From the NCBI RefSeq assembly GCF_900100545.1, contig NZ_FNDP01000004.1, positions 1-64,000 of the forward strand: a stretch of DNA of 64,000 nt, read 5' to 3'. The position numbers and the translations under genes are program-made. Of the stretch, positions 36,032-45,506 are shown piece after piece. This DNA comes from Pseudobutyrivibrio sp. 49 (GTDB taxonomy: Bacteria > Bacillota > Clostridia > Lachnospirales > Lachnospiraceae). How positions within the stretch are numbered: position 1 is the first letter of the stretch; each line of letters starts with the position of its first letter. The notes beneath the pieces are model-generated. The model was given only the letters and a program-made list of their open reading frames with translations. It made no database searches and was not told the DNA's origin.

Positions 36032-36828
36032 TATTTGTCTAAGCTACCATGAGCCGCTGCTACAGTGGCAACAACATCAATAGCATCCCCCTCTTTTTCT
36101 GAGTTAGAAATGTGAATCAAGTATTCAATATTACCTTCTGGCCCCTTGATTGGAGAGAATTCCAAATGGAGCACATAAAAACCAATCTCTTTAACAAAAT
36201 CTATTATGTTATTTATTACTTCCTCGTGTACTGCTGGGTCACGGACTACGCCCTTCTTTCCAACCTTCTCACGACCTGCCTCAAACTGTGGCTTGATGAG
36301 ACAAACCATCTCAGCATCATCATTGAGAAGTGCCTTTGCTGGACCTAAAACCTTTGTAAGGCTGATGAAAGAAACGTCCACCGAAGCAAAATCTAATTTC
36401 TCTCCTATATCCTCCAAAGTGACATAGCGAATATTAGTCTTTTCCATGCAAACAACTCGTGGATCCTGACGAAGCTTCCATGCAAACTGACCATAACCAA
36501 CATCTACAGAAAATACCTTGCTAGCACCATTCTGAAGCATGCAGTCAGTGAAGCCTCCAGTGGAAGCTCCAATATCCATGCAAACCTTGCCATCTAATGT
36601 GATATCAAAATGAGTCATAGCTTTTTCAAGCTTCAGACCTCCACGGCTAACATACTTAAGCTGCTGACCATGGATTTCGATATCTGCATCAACATCTATT
36701 TTTGTACCTGCTTTATCCTCGCGGTTACCTTTGACAAATACATTGCCTTCCATAATCATGGTCTTGGCCTTTTCGCGAGATGGGGCAAAGCCCCTGTCTA
36801 CTAAAACAATATCAAGTCTTTCTTTCAT
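36031..36828 (-). CDS. tlyA: TlyA-type rRNA 2'-O-methyltransferase
   Basis: A 265-residue protein with an N-terminal S4 RNA-binding domain (residues 1-65) and an FtsJ-like methyltransferase domain with the SAM site DIGASTGGFTDCMLQ. It is predicted to methylate ribose of cytidine in 16S/23S rRNA; some members are haemolysin-like only by old annotation. It lies 9 nt behind dxs and overlaps nadK. Confidence 0.93.
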   Translation of the reverse strand: MKERLDIVLVDRGFAPSREKAKTMIMEGNVFVKGNREDKAGTKIDVDADIEIHGQQLKYVSRGGLKLEKAMTHFDITLDGKVCMDIGASTGGFTDCMLQNGASKVFSVDVGYGQFAWKLRQDPRVVCMEKTNIRYVTLEDIGEKLDFASVDVSFISLTKVLGPAKALLNDDAEMVCLIKPQFEAGREKVGKKGVVRDPAVHEEVINNIIDFVKEIGFYVLHLEFSPIKGPEGNIEYLIHISNSEKEGDAIDVVATVAAAHGSLDK

Positions 36829-36837
36829 TCTAATTTC

Positions 36838-38694
36838 CTATAATACTTCTAATATACGCTCTGTAATTGACTGTGCATCCATCTTGAGTTCCTTGAAAAG
36901 GAGTGTGATACTTCCATGCTGAACAAACTCATCCGGAATCGCAATCTTAAGAACTTTCCCTTTGTAATCTATGTCATTGAGATATGACTGCACCTGCTGA
37001 CCGAAGCCGCCTGTGTACACATTCTCTTCCATAGTAACAATCAAATCGTAACGATCCTTAATAGCCTCCAGATATGCCTTATCAAATGGCTTGGCAAAAC
37101 GAGCATTGCAAATACCAGCATCGATGCCATGAGCCTGTAAAAGCTGCTCTACTTCCTCAGCCTTCTTAACCATTGAACCGAAGGCAAGAAGCATAACCTT
37201 TGAACCATCCTTGATTTCCTCTGCTTTTCCAAGCTGAATAGGTGCACGTTGCTCCTTCAAACCACAATACGCCTCTCCTCTAGGATATCTAATAGCAATT
37301 GGTCCATTGTGATTAGATACTGCAAATTTCATCATATCTGAAAGCTCCCATTTATTCTTTGGAGCCATCACTGTCATATTAGGCATTGCTGTAAGGAAGG
37401 ATACATCAAATACTCCCTGATGGGTGCTTCCATCTGAACCAACAAGACCAGCTCTGTCAATAGCAAATACAACGTGGAGATTCTGAAGACAAACATCCTC
37501 AAGAATCTGATCATATGCTCTCTGCAAGAAAGAAGAATAAACTGCAAATACAGGTATCCTTCCACCTAAAGCAAGTCCGGCTGCAAAGGTAACTGCATGC
37601 TCTTCTGCTATTCCCACATCAAAGAATCTCTCAGGGAACATATTTCTAAATCGCTTGAGACCAGCTCCCTCGGCCATAGCTGCTGTAATGGCAACTACCT
37701 CAGGATTTCTGTCTCCCATCTTACGCATAACAGTAGAGAAAACATCTGTGTAACCAGGATTATTGCTTCTCTTTGGAAGACCTGTCTCGATTTCGAATAT
37801 GTCTGTACCGTGGAAACGTGATGGATGACGCTCTGCTGGCTCGTAGCCATTACCCTTCTTTGTGATGACGTGCACAAGCACTGGTCCGTTTATACGAACT
37901 GCCATCTTGAATGTATCAAGCATCGCTTTTATATCATGTCCATCAACAGGACCAAGATACATAACACCGAGATCCTCGAATACCATATTAGGAACCATTA
38001 ATGACTTAATTCCATTTTTGGTACTACGAATCTTACGGATAATATTCTCGCCATTTGGCCACGACTCAAGTGATGAAAGAACATCATTTTTAAGACCAAC
38101 ATATTTTGAACTGGTACGAAGTCTCTCAAGATTAACCGACATACCACCAACATTTTTCGAAATTGACATCTCATTATCATTAAGAATGATAAGCATATTT
38201 GATTTCTGAAGACGTGACGCGTTATTAAGAGCCTCGTAAGCTAGGCCACCAGTCAAAGCACCATCTCCGATAACTGCCGCTACCTTGTAGTGCTCCTCAG
38301 CCAAATCTCTTGCTATACAATAGCCAAGGGCTGCTGAAAGAGATGTAGAACTGTGACCTGTATCAAAACTATCGCAATCGCTTTCTTCTCGTTTTGGGAA
38401 ACCACTCATACCACCGTACTGACGAAGATGATCAAATTCGCCTGCACGACCAGTAAGAATCTTATGAGTATATGCCTGATGTCCAACATCCCAGATGAGC
38501 TTATCCTGTGGGAAATCAAGTAATAAATGTAATGCAATTGTAAGCTCAACCGTACCAAGGTTAGATGCAAGATGACCACCTGTCTTTGAAAGGTGCTCAA
38601 TCAGGAATGTTCGGATTTCCTGTGAAAGTGCCTTAAGCTCTTCATCTGTTAAATTTTTTATATCATTAGGCTGCTTTATTTTATCAAGAACCAT
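36838..38694 (-). CDS. dxs: 1-deoxy-D-xylulose-5-phosphate synthase
   Basis: A 618-residue thiamine-diphosphate enzyme that condenses pyruvate and glyceraldehyde 3-phosphate, the first step of the MEP isoprenoid pathway. The ThDP-binding motif GDGALTGGLAYEALNN, the transketolase pyrimidine-binding part and the C-terminal domain are all present at normal length. It begins 5 nt after the ispA stop, consistent with one operon feeding isoprenoid synthesis. Confidence 0.97.
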   Translation of the reverse strand: MVLDKIKQPNDIKNLTDEELKALSQEIRTFLIEHLSKTGGHLASNLGTVELTIALHLLLDFPQDKLIWDVGHQAYTHKILTGRAGEFDHLRQYGGMSGFPKREESDCDSFDTGHSSTSLSAALGYCIARDLAEEHYKVAAVIGDGALTGGLAYEALNNASRLQKSNMLIILNDNEMSISKNVGGMSVNLERLRTSSKYVGLKNDVLSSLESWPNGENIIRKIRSTKNGIKSLMVPNMVFEDLGVMYLGPVDGHDIKAMLDTFKMAVRINGPVLVHVITKKGNGYEPAERHPSRFHGTDIFEIETGLPKRSNNPGYTDVFSTVMRKMGDRNPEVVAITAAMAEGAGLKRFRNMFPERFFDVGIAEEHAVTFAAGLALGGRIPVFAVYSSFLQRAYDQILEDVCLQNLHVVFAIDRAGLVGSDGSTHQGVFDVSFLTAMPNMTVMAPKNKWELSDMMKFAVSNHNGPIAIRYPRGEAYCGLKEQRAPIQLGKAEEIKDGSKVMLLAFGSMVKKAEEVEQLLQAHGIDAGICNARFAKPFDKAYLEAIKDRYDLIVTMEENVYTGGFGQQVQSYLNDIDYKGKVLKIAIPDEFVQHGSITLLFKELKMDAQSITERILEVL

Positions 38695-38699
38695 AAATT

Positions 38700-39593
38700 T
38701 TATTTGTCTCTGTATACTAAATATTTAAGAAGCTCATTTAAGAACTCATTCTTCTGTGGAAGGCTGTTGAGTTCCTCAAGTGCCTCATCTGTGAGACGTT
38801 TTACCTCTTCCTTGGATTTTTCAATACCTGCGAATGTAACAAATGTACATTTCTCATTTCTCTCGTCTGAGCCGATTGGCTTTCCAAGAGTAGCCTCATC
38901 GCCAATTATATCAAGGATGTCATCCTGAATCTGGAAGGCAAGGCCTATTTTCTTTGCTACATTTTCAACAGTCTCTACCTGTTCTTCTGTAGCACCAGCA
39001 AGCACCGCTCCTATCATCATGGAAGCCTCGATAAGTGCTCCTGTCTTAAGCTCATATATAAAGTCCAGCTTTTCCTTTGTCATTTCAAGCTGTTGTTTTT
39101 CTGATTCCACATCTACTACCTGACCACCTATCATACCGAAAACTCCGGCCTTTCTGGCAAGAAGCCTCATAGCCTCAGTGACCCTGATAGTATCAATATC
39201 AGCATCATATGCATTTAATGCTGTCTCAAAGGCGTAGTTTAAAAGTGCATCACCTGCAAGAACGCCCATAGCCTCACCATAAACTGCGTGAGTGGTTGGC
39301 TTGCCGCGGCGAAGCATATCATTATCCATGGCTGGTAAATCATCATGAACAAGAGAGTATGTGTGGATGAGCTCAATTGCTGCCATAAATGGCTCAATTA
39401 CATCACCCTCTCCTCCAAATAACTGGAAAGTCTCGTTCATAAGAATTGGGCGAAGCCTCTTACCTCCAGCCGTGACGCTGTACTGCATCGCATCAAAAAT
39501 AGTGCTCTGCATTCCTTCAACGTCTGGTAAAAATCTGATAACTACATCCTCTGCCGCCTCTGCCCTAAGGTTAAGTTCGTTTTTAATATCCAT
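38700..39593 (-). CDS. ispA: Polyprenyl (geranyl/farnesyl) diphosphate synthase
   Basis: A 297-residue prenyltransferase that joins isopentenyl diphosphate to allylic primers. Both Asp-rich motifs are seen: VHDDLPAMDND and QIQDDILDIIGD. The ATG at 39593 is used; it directly follows the xseB stop, and GAGG lies upstream inside xseB. An in-frame TTG at 39611 is possible but lacks a ribosome site. Confidence 0.94.
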   Translation of the reverse strand: MDIKNELNLRAEAAEDVVIRFLPDVEGMQSTIFDAMQYSVTAGGKRLRPILMNETFQLFGGEGDVIEPFMAAIELIHTYSLVHDDLPAMDNDMLRRGKPTTHAVYGEAMGVLAGDALLNYAFETALNAYDADIDTIRVTEAMRLLARKAGVFGMIGGQVVDVESEKQQLEMTKEKLDFIYELKTGALIEASMMIGAVLAGATEEQVETVENVAKKIGLAFQIQDDILDIIGDEATLGKPIGSDERNEKCTFVTFAGIEKSKEEVKRLTDEALEELNSLPQKNEFLNELLKYLVYRDK

Positions 39594-39594
39594 G

Positions 39595-39828
39595 CTAGTC
39601 TTCCTCTTCAAAAACCTCTAAACCGCCATCTTTGCTGATAGCCATTACAGCTTTCTTTGTCTGTTCGATTTTGGCATTGGCATGCTGAAGTTCCTCCATG
39701 CCTGCCTTATATAGCGCAAAGGAATCATCTAAAGATATGTCTGATGACTCCATCTTTGAAATGATTTCCTCTAATGCTTCAAAGCTCTGTTCAATTGTAG
39801 TTTCCTGATTATCCTTTTTCTGAGCCAT
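39595..39828 (-). CDS. xseB: Exodeoxyribonuclease VII small subunit
   Basis: A 77-residue helical protein that forms exonuclease VII with XseA. The typical TIEQSFEALEEIISKMESS and LDDSFALYKAGMEEL motifs are present. ATG 39828 with AGGAG 5 nt upstream is chosen; the gene overlaps xseA by 20 nt. Confidence 0.93.
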   Translation of the reverse strand: MAQKKDNQETTIEQSFEALEEIISKMESSDISLDDSFALYKAGMEELQHANAKIEQTKKAVMAISKDGGLEVFEEED

Positions 39829-41029
39829 ATAATCTCCTGTCTGTAACCTGACTGGTGAGCTCACCGTCCTTGATTCTGATGCTGATACTATCACCTACAG
39901 AAATCTGCTCTACTGTGTCCACCCTGTTTCCAGCCTGATCTGTAATATATCCGAAGCCAGCTGCCAGCTTCTTTGCTGGCGAAAGTCCATCAAGACGACC
40001 GGATAATGCAACAAGTCTATTCTCATATCTGTCAAGTTTTACCTGAATCAGATTCTGTAGCCTGATGGAAATATTAGCAAGCCTTTCTTCATTGGCTTTT
40101 ATTTTATTCTCTGGACGAAGAAGCTGTATGCGCTGTTTATATCCAGTAAGTCGCTCCTGATATGCCTGAATCTTAAAATCCATATTTCTTTCAAGCTTGT
40201 CCGAATAACGAGTAATTTGATTGGCGAAATCCTGATATACAAAATTAGCAAGCTCTGCCGCCTGAGATGGTGTTGCTGCACGTCTATCTGCAACAAAATC
40301 CGCAATGGTAACATCTGTCTCGTGACCAACTGCGGAAATGATTGGAGTGTTTGCCCTGAAGATTGCTCTGGCAACCTCCTCTTCATTGAAGGCCCATAAA
40401 TCCTCAATAGAACCACCGCCTCTTCCGACGATGATAACATCAAGATTCATCTCATCCAGACACTGAATACCTGAAATGATGGATGGTGCCGCTCCCTCAC
40501 CCTGTACCTGTGCAGGATAAAGGATAATCTGAACGAAAGGATTACGAGTCTTTGATACGCGAATGATATCATGAACTGCCGCACCCGTTGGAGCAGTAAC
40601 CACACCTATTCTCATAGCATGTGTAGGAAGAGGCTTTTTATACATGGCATCAAACATACCACTCTCTGCCAGTTCTTCCTTCAGTGCCTCAAAACGCTGG
40701 TATAAATCGCCAACGCCCTGAAGCTCGATTTCATTAGCATATACCTGATATTTGCCCTGTGGACTATAAACTCCCACGTAGCCTGTAACTACTACCTGGT
40801 CACCGTCCTTCATGGCAAATTTCAATCCCTTTGCTCTCTTCCCTGCAAACATAACGCAGGAAATTGCACTCTTTTCATCTTTCAAAGTGAAATAAATATG
40901 GCCAGTGTGATTATATTTGCAATTGCTGACCTCACCTGAAAGAGAAAGATTTCCAAGCATAAAATCGTCGGAAAACATCCGCTCGATATATGTATTTATC
41001 TGGGAAACACTATATACATTTTTATTCAT
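39809..41029 (-). CDS. xseA: Exodeoxyribonuclease VII large subunit
   Basis: A 406-residue nuclease subunit that degrades single-stranded DNA from both ends. It has an N-terminal OB fold (SLSGEVSNCKYNHTGHIYFTL), the catalytic core with GRGGGSIEDLWAFN and AVGHETDVTIADFVAD, and a C-terminal coiled coil. It begins 4 nt after nusB. Confidence 0.95.
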   Translation of the reverse strand: MNKNVYSVSQINTYIERMFSDDFMLGNLSLSGEVSNCKYNHTGHIYFTLKDEKSAISCVMFAGKRAKGLKFAMKDGDQVVVTGYVGVYSPQGKYQVYANEIELQGVGDLYQRFEALKEELAESGMFDAMYKKPLPTHAMRIGVVTAPTGAAVHDIIRVSKTRNPFVQIILYPAQVQGEGAAPSIISGIQCLDEMNLDVIIVGRGGGSIEDLWAFNEEEVARAIFRANTPIISAVGHETDVTIADFVADRRAATPSQAAELANFVYQDFANQITRYSDKLERNMDFKIQAYQERLTGYKQRIQLLRPENKIKANEERLANISIRLQNLIQVKLDRYENRLVALSGRLDGLSPAKKLAAGFGYITDQAGNRVDTVEQISVGDSISIRIKDGELTSQVTDRRLYGSEKG

Positions 41030-41033
41030 GTCT

Positions 41034-41456
41034 TTAAACTAACTTAGCTAATGCTCCGTTTACGAAACCTGCTGAGCTGTCTGTACCAAACTCGTCTGCT
41101 AAAGAAACTGCCTCATTGATAGCTACACCTACTGGAAGTGCCTCGTACTTGATCTCGTATAAAGCAAGACGGATAAGTGTAAGATCCACCTTTGCCATAC
41201 GTGTAGTCTTCCAACCATCAACTGACTTATTGATAAGCTCATCAATCTCTGGAAGCTTTGCGATAATAGCTTCTGACTTAGTCTTGATGTATTCCTCATC
41301 CTCAGGTGTCTTATTGTTCTTTGCCAAATCCTCTGTCTCGGCATTGTTACGCCCCTGAAGGAAGGTATTTATAACACTTTCCATGTCATCAGTGTCATGA
41401 AACTCGTTCATGAAAACTGCCTTGAATACTTCTTTTCTGACTTCATGTCTATTCAT
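41034..41456 (-). CDS. nusB: Transcription antitermination protein NusB
   Basis: A 140-residue all-helical protein that binds boxA RNA with NusE for rRNA antitermination. The C-terminal segments LTLIRLALYEIKY and VAINEAVSLADEFG are characteristic. An internal run NNKTPEDEEYIKTKSE is longer than in some homologues. It lies between the Asp23 gene and xseA, the usual Firmicutes position; folD, often present here, is absent. Confidence 0.94.
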   Translation of the reverse strand: MNRHEVRKEVFKAVFMNEFHDTDDMESVINTFLQGRNNAETEDLAKNNKTPEDEEYIKTKSEAIIAKLPEIDELINKSVDGWKTTRMAKVDLTLIRLALYEIKYEALPVGVAINEAVSLADEFGTDSSAGFVNGALAKLV

Positions 41457-41499
41457 AAATAAATACTCCTAAAAAATGTTGATATTTAGAATAATATAG

Positions 41500-41530
41500 G
41501 GATGCCATCATAACGATAGCACCCCATAAT
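41500..41530 (-). other. Imperfect hairpin between the Asp23 gene and nusB
   Basis: GGGATGCCATC and GATAGCACCCC can pair at 9 of 11 positions with loop ATAAC. The T content after it on the minus strand is moderate. It may be a partial terminator or attenuator setting expression of nusB and the genes behind it. Confidence 0.35.
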
Positions 41531-41568
41531 TATACATTAATATGCATAAAAAATAAATAACTGCTGGA

Positions 41569-41946
41569 CTAGTTGTTTGAAGAAACACTAACTGTAGCGA
41601 TACGGATATCTACAGCTGTAACAACAAGACCTGTCATAGTCTCAACGGCCTGCTTTACCTTCTCCTGAACCATGCCTGAAACCTTTGGAATCTCATAGCC
41701 ATATTTCATATTGATAGCCATGCGAACTACAATCTTTCCTGGGTCTGAATCAACGACTCTGATAGCCTTTGCAAGCTTACCCTGTCCAGCCTTTGAGATA
41801 TTATCTGCTGTAAGATTACCAGCTAAAGACTCAACGCCCTCAACCTCTACAGCACCAAGACCTGCGATGATTCCAACTACCTCCTCAGAGATATTAACAC
41901 CGCCGTCACCATTAACATTTATTACAAAATTCTTATTTTCTGCCAT
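41569..41946 (-). CDS. Asp23/Gls24 family protein (YqhY-like)
   Basis: A 125-residue DUF322 protein. Members next to nusB, such as YqhY of Bacillus, are linked to fatty-acid synthesis control and envelope stress. The core GGVNISEEVVGIIAGLGA and MNMKYGYEIPKV-like stretches are present. AGGAGG lies 5 nt before the ATG, and a good promoter is upstream, so it probably heads the housekeeping operon running to recN. Confidence 0.92.
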   Translation of the reverse strand: MAENKNFVINVNGDGGVNISEEVVGIIAGLGAVEVEGVESLAGNLTADNISKAGQGKLAKAIRVVDSDPGKIVVRMAINMKYGYEIPKVSGMVQEKVKQAVETMTGLVVTAVDIRIATVSVSSNN

Positions 41947-41982
41947 GTCTGCCTCCTAAATACTTATAGAAAAACTAGAATA

Positions 41983-42011
41983 ATTATAGCAAACTAGGGG
42001 TAATTGGTAAA
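41983..42011 (-). promoter_or_regulatory. Putative sigma-A promoter of the Asp23-nusB-recN operon
   Basis: TTTACC (42006-42011) and TATAAT (41983-41988) on the minus strand with an exact 17-nt spacer, 37 nt before the Asp23 ATG. Confidence 0.65.
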
Positions 42012-42024
42012 CCTGTTTTCAAAT

Positions 42025-43353
42025 TCATTTTATTTCCACAGGCTCATCCCTGTATTTCAGTCTGATTTCTTCAATCTGATCGTAGTATTTGTCAAAGGCA
42101 TCTACTACTTTTGGTGAAAACTGTTGGCCACGCTGAATAATTATTTCGGTTCTTGCTCTTTCTGCTGGCCAAGGCTCCTTGTATGAGCGCTTGCTTGTAA
42201 GGGCATCATATACATCTGCCACCGAAACAATCTGTGCATAAACGGAAATTTCTTCCCCCTTAAGTCCCTGTGGATAGCCTTTTCCATCCCAGCGCTCGTG
42301 GTGCTGATGCGCAATTTCTCTTGCCACATCTAAAATAACTCCGTTGCTATGTGATAAAAGCTCATTACCATAAGAGGAATGCCCCTTTATAATATTGTAT
42401 TCTTCATCCGTAAGCTTTCCCGGTTTTTCAATAATCTCATTTGGAATCATAAGCTTACCAACATCATGCAACATGGATGCAATTTTAATAATGTCTATAT
42501 CTACATCATTATCTAAAAGCTCAGACGCCAAAATAGCAGTATACTCTGAAACTCTGCGGACATGCTCTCCTGTCTCACCAGATTTTGCCTCTGAAATAGT
42601 AGCAAAATTCCTAATAATTTCAGTTTGGTTTTCCTGAAACTTTTTCATGTATTCTATTTTATTTGACTGTTCTCTCGACAGATATACATTTAATTTTGAA
42701 AAACCTGCAGAAAAAGCACAGGCTAAAATTACTATTCCATCCAACCAAAGCACTAGCACATCCTTCTCTTCTGAAAGAACATACTGGAAAAAATACAGTG
42801 CACAATAGCAGCTATCTATTAAGAAAAACAGCGCAATGTTATAGAAAAGCACAGGCTTCCAGCTTAGTGAATATAAATGAGTGGATACATATTCCACATC
42901 GTTTTTATGTACCATCATAAGTAGAATGACGGCAACAGCATATACAATTAAATAACTTATTTTTGTAGGAGATATAATCAGTGCGAACCTGTCCTGAAGA
43001 ACATACTGAATAAACCATGTTGAAGAAATAACTACAGGTAGCTGCATTATTTTTGAATATAGAATTAAAGGTATGATATAAGCTATTGCATCATAAAATA
43101 ATACAAATAATGTATAAGCACCAAAGAAACTGGCATTGGTTTCATCAAGAACAGGTCTTATAAGAACAGCGAAAAACCATGAATAGAGAAGCTCGGCAAT
43201 TATAGAAACTATTGGTCCTGAGATAAAAAAAAGAACTATACCCAGCCCAAATTTTTGCAATCTTGTGTATTTGTCCCTCACTGTCATCAATGAAAAAAGG
43301 ACAAACAGAATCGCAGGTATGAATCTTGGCCAATGATATAGTACTAGTTCCAT
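42025..43353 (-). CDS. Membrane HD-GYP protein
   Basis: A 442-residue protein with about seven membrane segments in residues 1-215, a short coiled coil and a complete HD-GYP domain (about 245-420): GEHVRRVSEY, MLHDVGKLMIP, HQHHERWDGKGYP and VSVADVYDALTS. It is predicted to degrade cyclic di-GMP in response to a membrane signal. Unlike the cassette HD-GYP proteins it has no C-terminal modules. GGAGGT precedes the ATG. It stands alone between the housekeeping operon and surE. Confidence 0.9.
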   Translation of the reverse strand: MELVLYHWPRFIPAILFVLFSLMTVRDKYTRLQKFGLGIVLFFISGPIVSIIAELLYSWFFAVLIRPVLDETNASFFGAYTLFVLFYDAIAYIIPLILYSKIMQLPVVISSTWFIQYVLQDRFALIISPTKISYLIVYAVAVILLMMVHKNDVEYVSTHLYSLSWKPVLFYNIALFFLIDSCYCALYFFQYVLSEEKDVLVLWLDGIVILACAFSAGFSKLNVYLSREQSNKIEYMKKFQENQTEIIRNFATISEAKSGETGEHVRRVSEYTAILASELLDNDVDIDIIKIASMLHDVGKLMIPNEIIEKPGKLTDEEYNIIKGHSSYGNELLSHSNGVILDVAREIAHQHHERWDGKGYPQGLKGEEISVYAQIVSVADVYDALTSKRSYKEPWPAERARTEIIIQRGQQFSPKVVDAFDKYYDQIEEIRLKYRDEPVEIK

Positions 43354-43409
43354 GCCGCACCTCCACTGCTAAATTCTAGCAAAGAAGTGTGGCATAATTA
43401 TGAATATTA

Positions 43410-44126
43410 TTAGAATCCGATATTGTTCACAACTCCAACGGAAACATAGTTGTTTAAGACAGCGTGATAATCCGAATCCTCTTCTGCTTCAGGAGTGTAG
43501 ACTCCCTCAACCATATATCTGATACCGCCATCGTCCAGTTCTTCTACCACGTTGTAGTGGTCCTTGTAAAACATTCCCTGTGAAACAGTTCTGTTGTAAA
43601 GGATTCCCTTGCAGTCTGAAAGAGGACAATCCGGGAAGTTAACATTGTGAATGTGACCAGGCTTTAATGGCTGGTCTAAGAGTCTTTTTAGGATTTCGCG
43701 AATATATTTATCAGTGACGTCCTGAAAATGACAGCCCTCGGAAAAGGCTATGGCATGATATCCCTGAAATGTGGCCTCAAAGGCAGCGCCAGCTGTGGCC
43801 GAATACTGAATATCAGATGCTACATTAAGACCAAAATTGATTCCTGAAAGAACCACATCAGGCTTTTCAGGCATAACATTAAGACCTCCTACCCTGACAC
43901 AGTCCCCCGGTGTGCCACTGCAGGAATATGCATGAACACCTTCGATAGGAAAATCCTCAAATGGGTATATATCAATAGCACTGTGAAGGCTGATGCTGTG
44001 ACTTGCCGCACTGCGCTGGCTCTCCGGAGCCACAACCCAAACCTCTCCAAATTCTCTGGCTACTCTGGCAAGTCTGATAATGCCTGATGCCTCGATGCCG
44101 TCGTCATTTGTAATTAGAATTCGCAT
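43410..44126 (-). CDS. surE: 5'/3'-nucleotidase SurE
   Basis: A 238-residue metal-dependent phosphatase acting on nucleoside monophosphates. The N-terminal metal site RILITNDDGIEASG and the middle VLSGINFGLNVASD motif are intact. GGAG precedes the ATG. It follows the SDR gene by 14 nt and is probably in an operon with the SDR and HD hydrolase genes. Confidence 0.94.
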   Translation of the reverse strand: MRILITNDDGIEASGIIRLARVAREFGEVWVVAPESQRSAASHSISLHSAIDIYPFEDFPIEGVHAYSCSGTPGDCVRVGGLNVMPEKPDVVLSGINFGLNVASDIQYSATAGAAFEATFQGYHAIAFSEGCHFQDVTDKYIREILKRLLDQPLKPGHIHNVNFPDCPLSDCKGILYNRTVSQGMFYKDHYNVVEELDDGGIRYMVEGVYTPEAEEDSDYHAVLNNYVSVGVVNNIGF

Positions 44127-44140
44127 ATGTATTCTCCCAT

Positions 44141-44899
44141 TTAACCAAGCTTTTTCTTTTGCTGGTGACCTGTCATTTTAACTAGAATCGGATATGGCAC
44201 AAGATGTGAAAATGTAGTAGCTAACTTCATTCTAAGTGAAGGAACAATAATCAGCTTCTTTCTATCCATTCCTTTTAAAGCTTCCTTAACGCACTGCTGA
44301 GGTGTGATTCCCTTTAGAGAGAAAACTACATCAGCATTCTCATTAAACTCAGTATCTACTGGACCTGGGCAAAGGGCACTAACCCTTACCTCACTGCCCA
44401 TTTCTTTAAGCTCCACCGCAACTGCTCTGGTGAGACTGACAACATAGGCTTTTGAAGCATAGTAGCCTGCCATATAAGGACCACCTGGCAGAAGACCTGC
44501 TGATGATGCCACATTTAAAATATGGCCTGAACCTGCTTCCTGCATATTTTGAAGGATACCCTTGAATAAAATATGCATGGCCACATCATTAACCTTGAGC
44601 ATCTGAAGCTCTTTTTTAATATCTGTCTGAATAAAAGCTCCCGCTAAGCCAAGGCCTGCGTTGTTAATGAAAACATCGATATTCTCATCCTGAAGTGTCT
44701 CCAAAAGTTTAAAGCATTCCTTTTTCTTGCTGAGATCCACCGGGATGATTTCCACTGGTACTGAAACCATCTCCTTTAGCTCTTCAAGACGTTCTACTCT
44801 ACGTCCTGTAACGATAAGCCTGTAGCCTCTGTTTGCGAGCTGAATGGCAAACTCCTTTCCGATACCAGATGTAGCTCCTGTAATCAGTGCAGTTTTCAT
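44141..44899 (-). CDS. Short-chain dehydrogenase/reductase
   Basis: A 252-residue SDR enzyme with the NAD(P) motif TGATSGIGKEF, the NNAGLG stretch and the catalytic YYASK. The C-terminal end (ATTFSHLVPYPILVKMTG) is hydrophobic, as in the DltE-like group, so membrane association is possible. The ATG overlaps the stop of the HD gene as ATGA. Substrate unknown. Confidence 0.88.
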   Translation of the reverse strand: MKTALITGATSGIGKEFAIQLANRGYRLIVTGRRVERLEELKEMVSVPVEIIPVDLSKKKECFKLLETLQDENIDVFINNAGLGLAGAFIQTDIKKELQMLKVNDVAMHILFKGILQNMQEAGSGHILNVASSAGLLPGGPYMAGYYASKAYVVSLTRAVAVELKEMGSEVRVSALCPGPVDTEFNENADVVFSLKGITPQQCVKEALKGMDRKKLIIVPSLRMKLATTFSHLVPYPILVKMTGHQQKKKLG

Positions 44900-45483
44900 T
44901 CTTTGATATTCCCCTTTTCTATATTGCTTTGAATAATATCATTAACTACTTCGAAAAGCTTCTCAGAACCAAGCTTTGTTTTGTCCTGTCTGCCGTGAAC
45001 CTGTGCCGATGTGACACCGTGCTGTCTCCAGTCTTCTCCACCATTGCTGTTGTTAAGCATCAATGGCTGCAAATTATCCATTGCATGGGCAAACTTTGAT
45101 TCTGAAGTCTCATAGGCTTCGAATTCATCAAAAAGAGCTATAAGCTCAGCCTTCTGATCATCTGGAAGAAGTGAGTAAATCTTTTCCTTGGCTGCATCTT
45201 CCCTAGCCTTCTGGGTCTGGAGATTGACCTCGTCATAAGCATAGGTATCGCCAGCCTCTATCTCCACAATATCATGAATCAGACACATAAGCATAACCTT
45301 TGAAATATCCACTTCTTCGTTGGCGTATTCTCTTAAAAGATATGCCATGATAGCCATATGCCATGCATGCTCAGCATCATTTTCATTGCGGCCATGGCCT
45401 GACAGGTGAGTCTGCCTGAATATATTCTTCTCTTTGTCAATTTCTAGTGCAAAATCCAATTGCTTCTTAAGTCTTTCGTCCAT
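44896..45483 (-). CDS. HD-domain hydrolase (YfbR/HDDC2-like)
   Basis: A 195-residue HD-superfamily protein resembling 5'-deoxynucleotidases. Ligands are visible in DAEHAWHMAIM and CLIHDIVEIEAGDTYAYD. It would dephosphorylate nucleoside monophosphates, which fits its neighbour surE. It overlaps the SDR gene by 4 nt. The assignment to a precise substrate is not possible. Confidence 0.85.
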   Translation of the reverse strand: MDERLKKQLDFALEIDKEKNIFRQTHLSGHGRNENDAEHAWHMAIMAYLLREYANEEVDISKVMLMCLIHDIVEIEAGDTYAYDEVNLQTQKAREDAAKEKIYSLLPDDQKAELIALFDEFEAYETSESKFAHAMDNLQPLMLNNSNGGEDWRQHGVTSAQVHGRQDKTKLGSEKLFEVVNDIIQSNIEKGNIKE

Positions 45484-45506
45484 GGTCTCGTCCTTGCTGA
45501 AATATA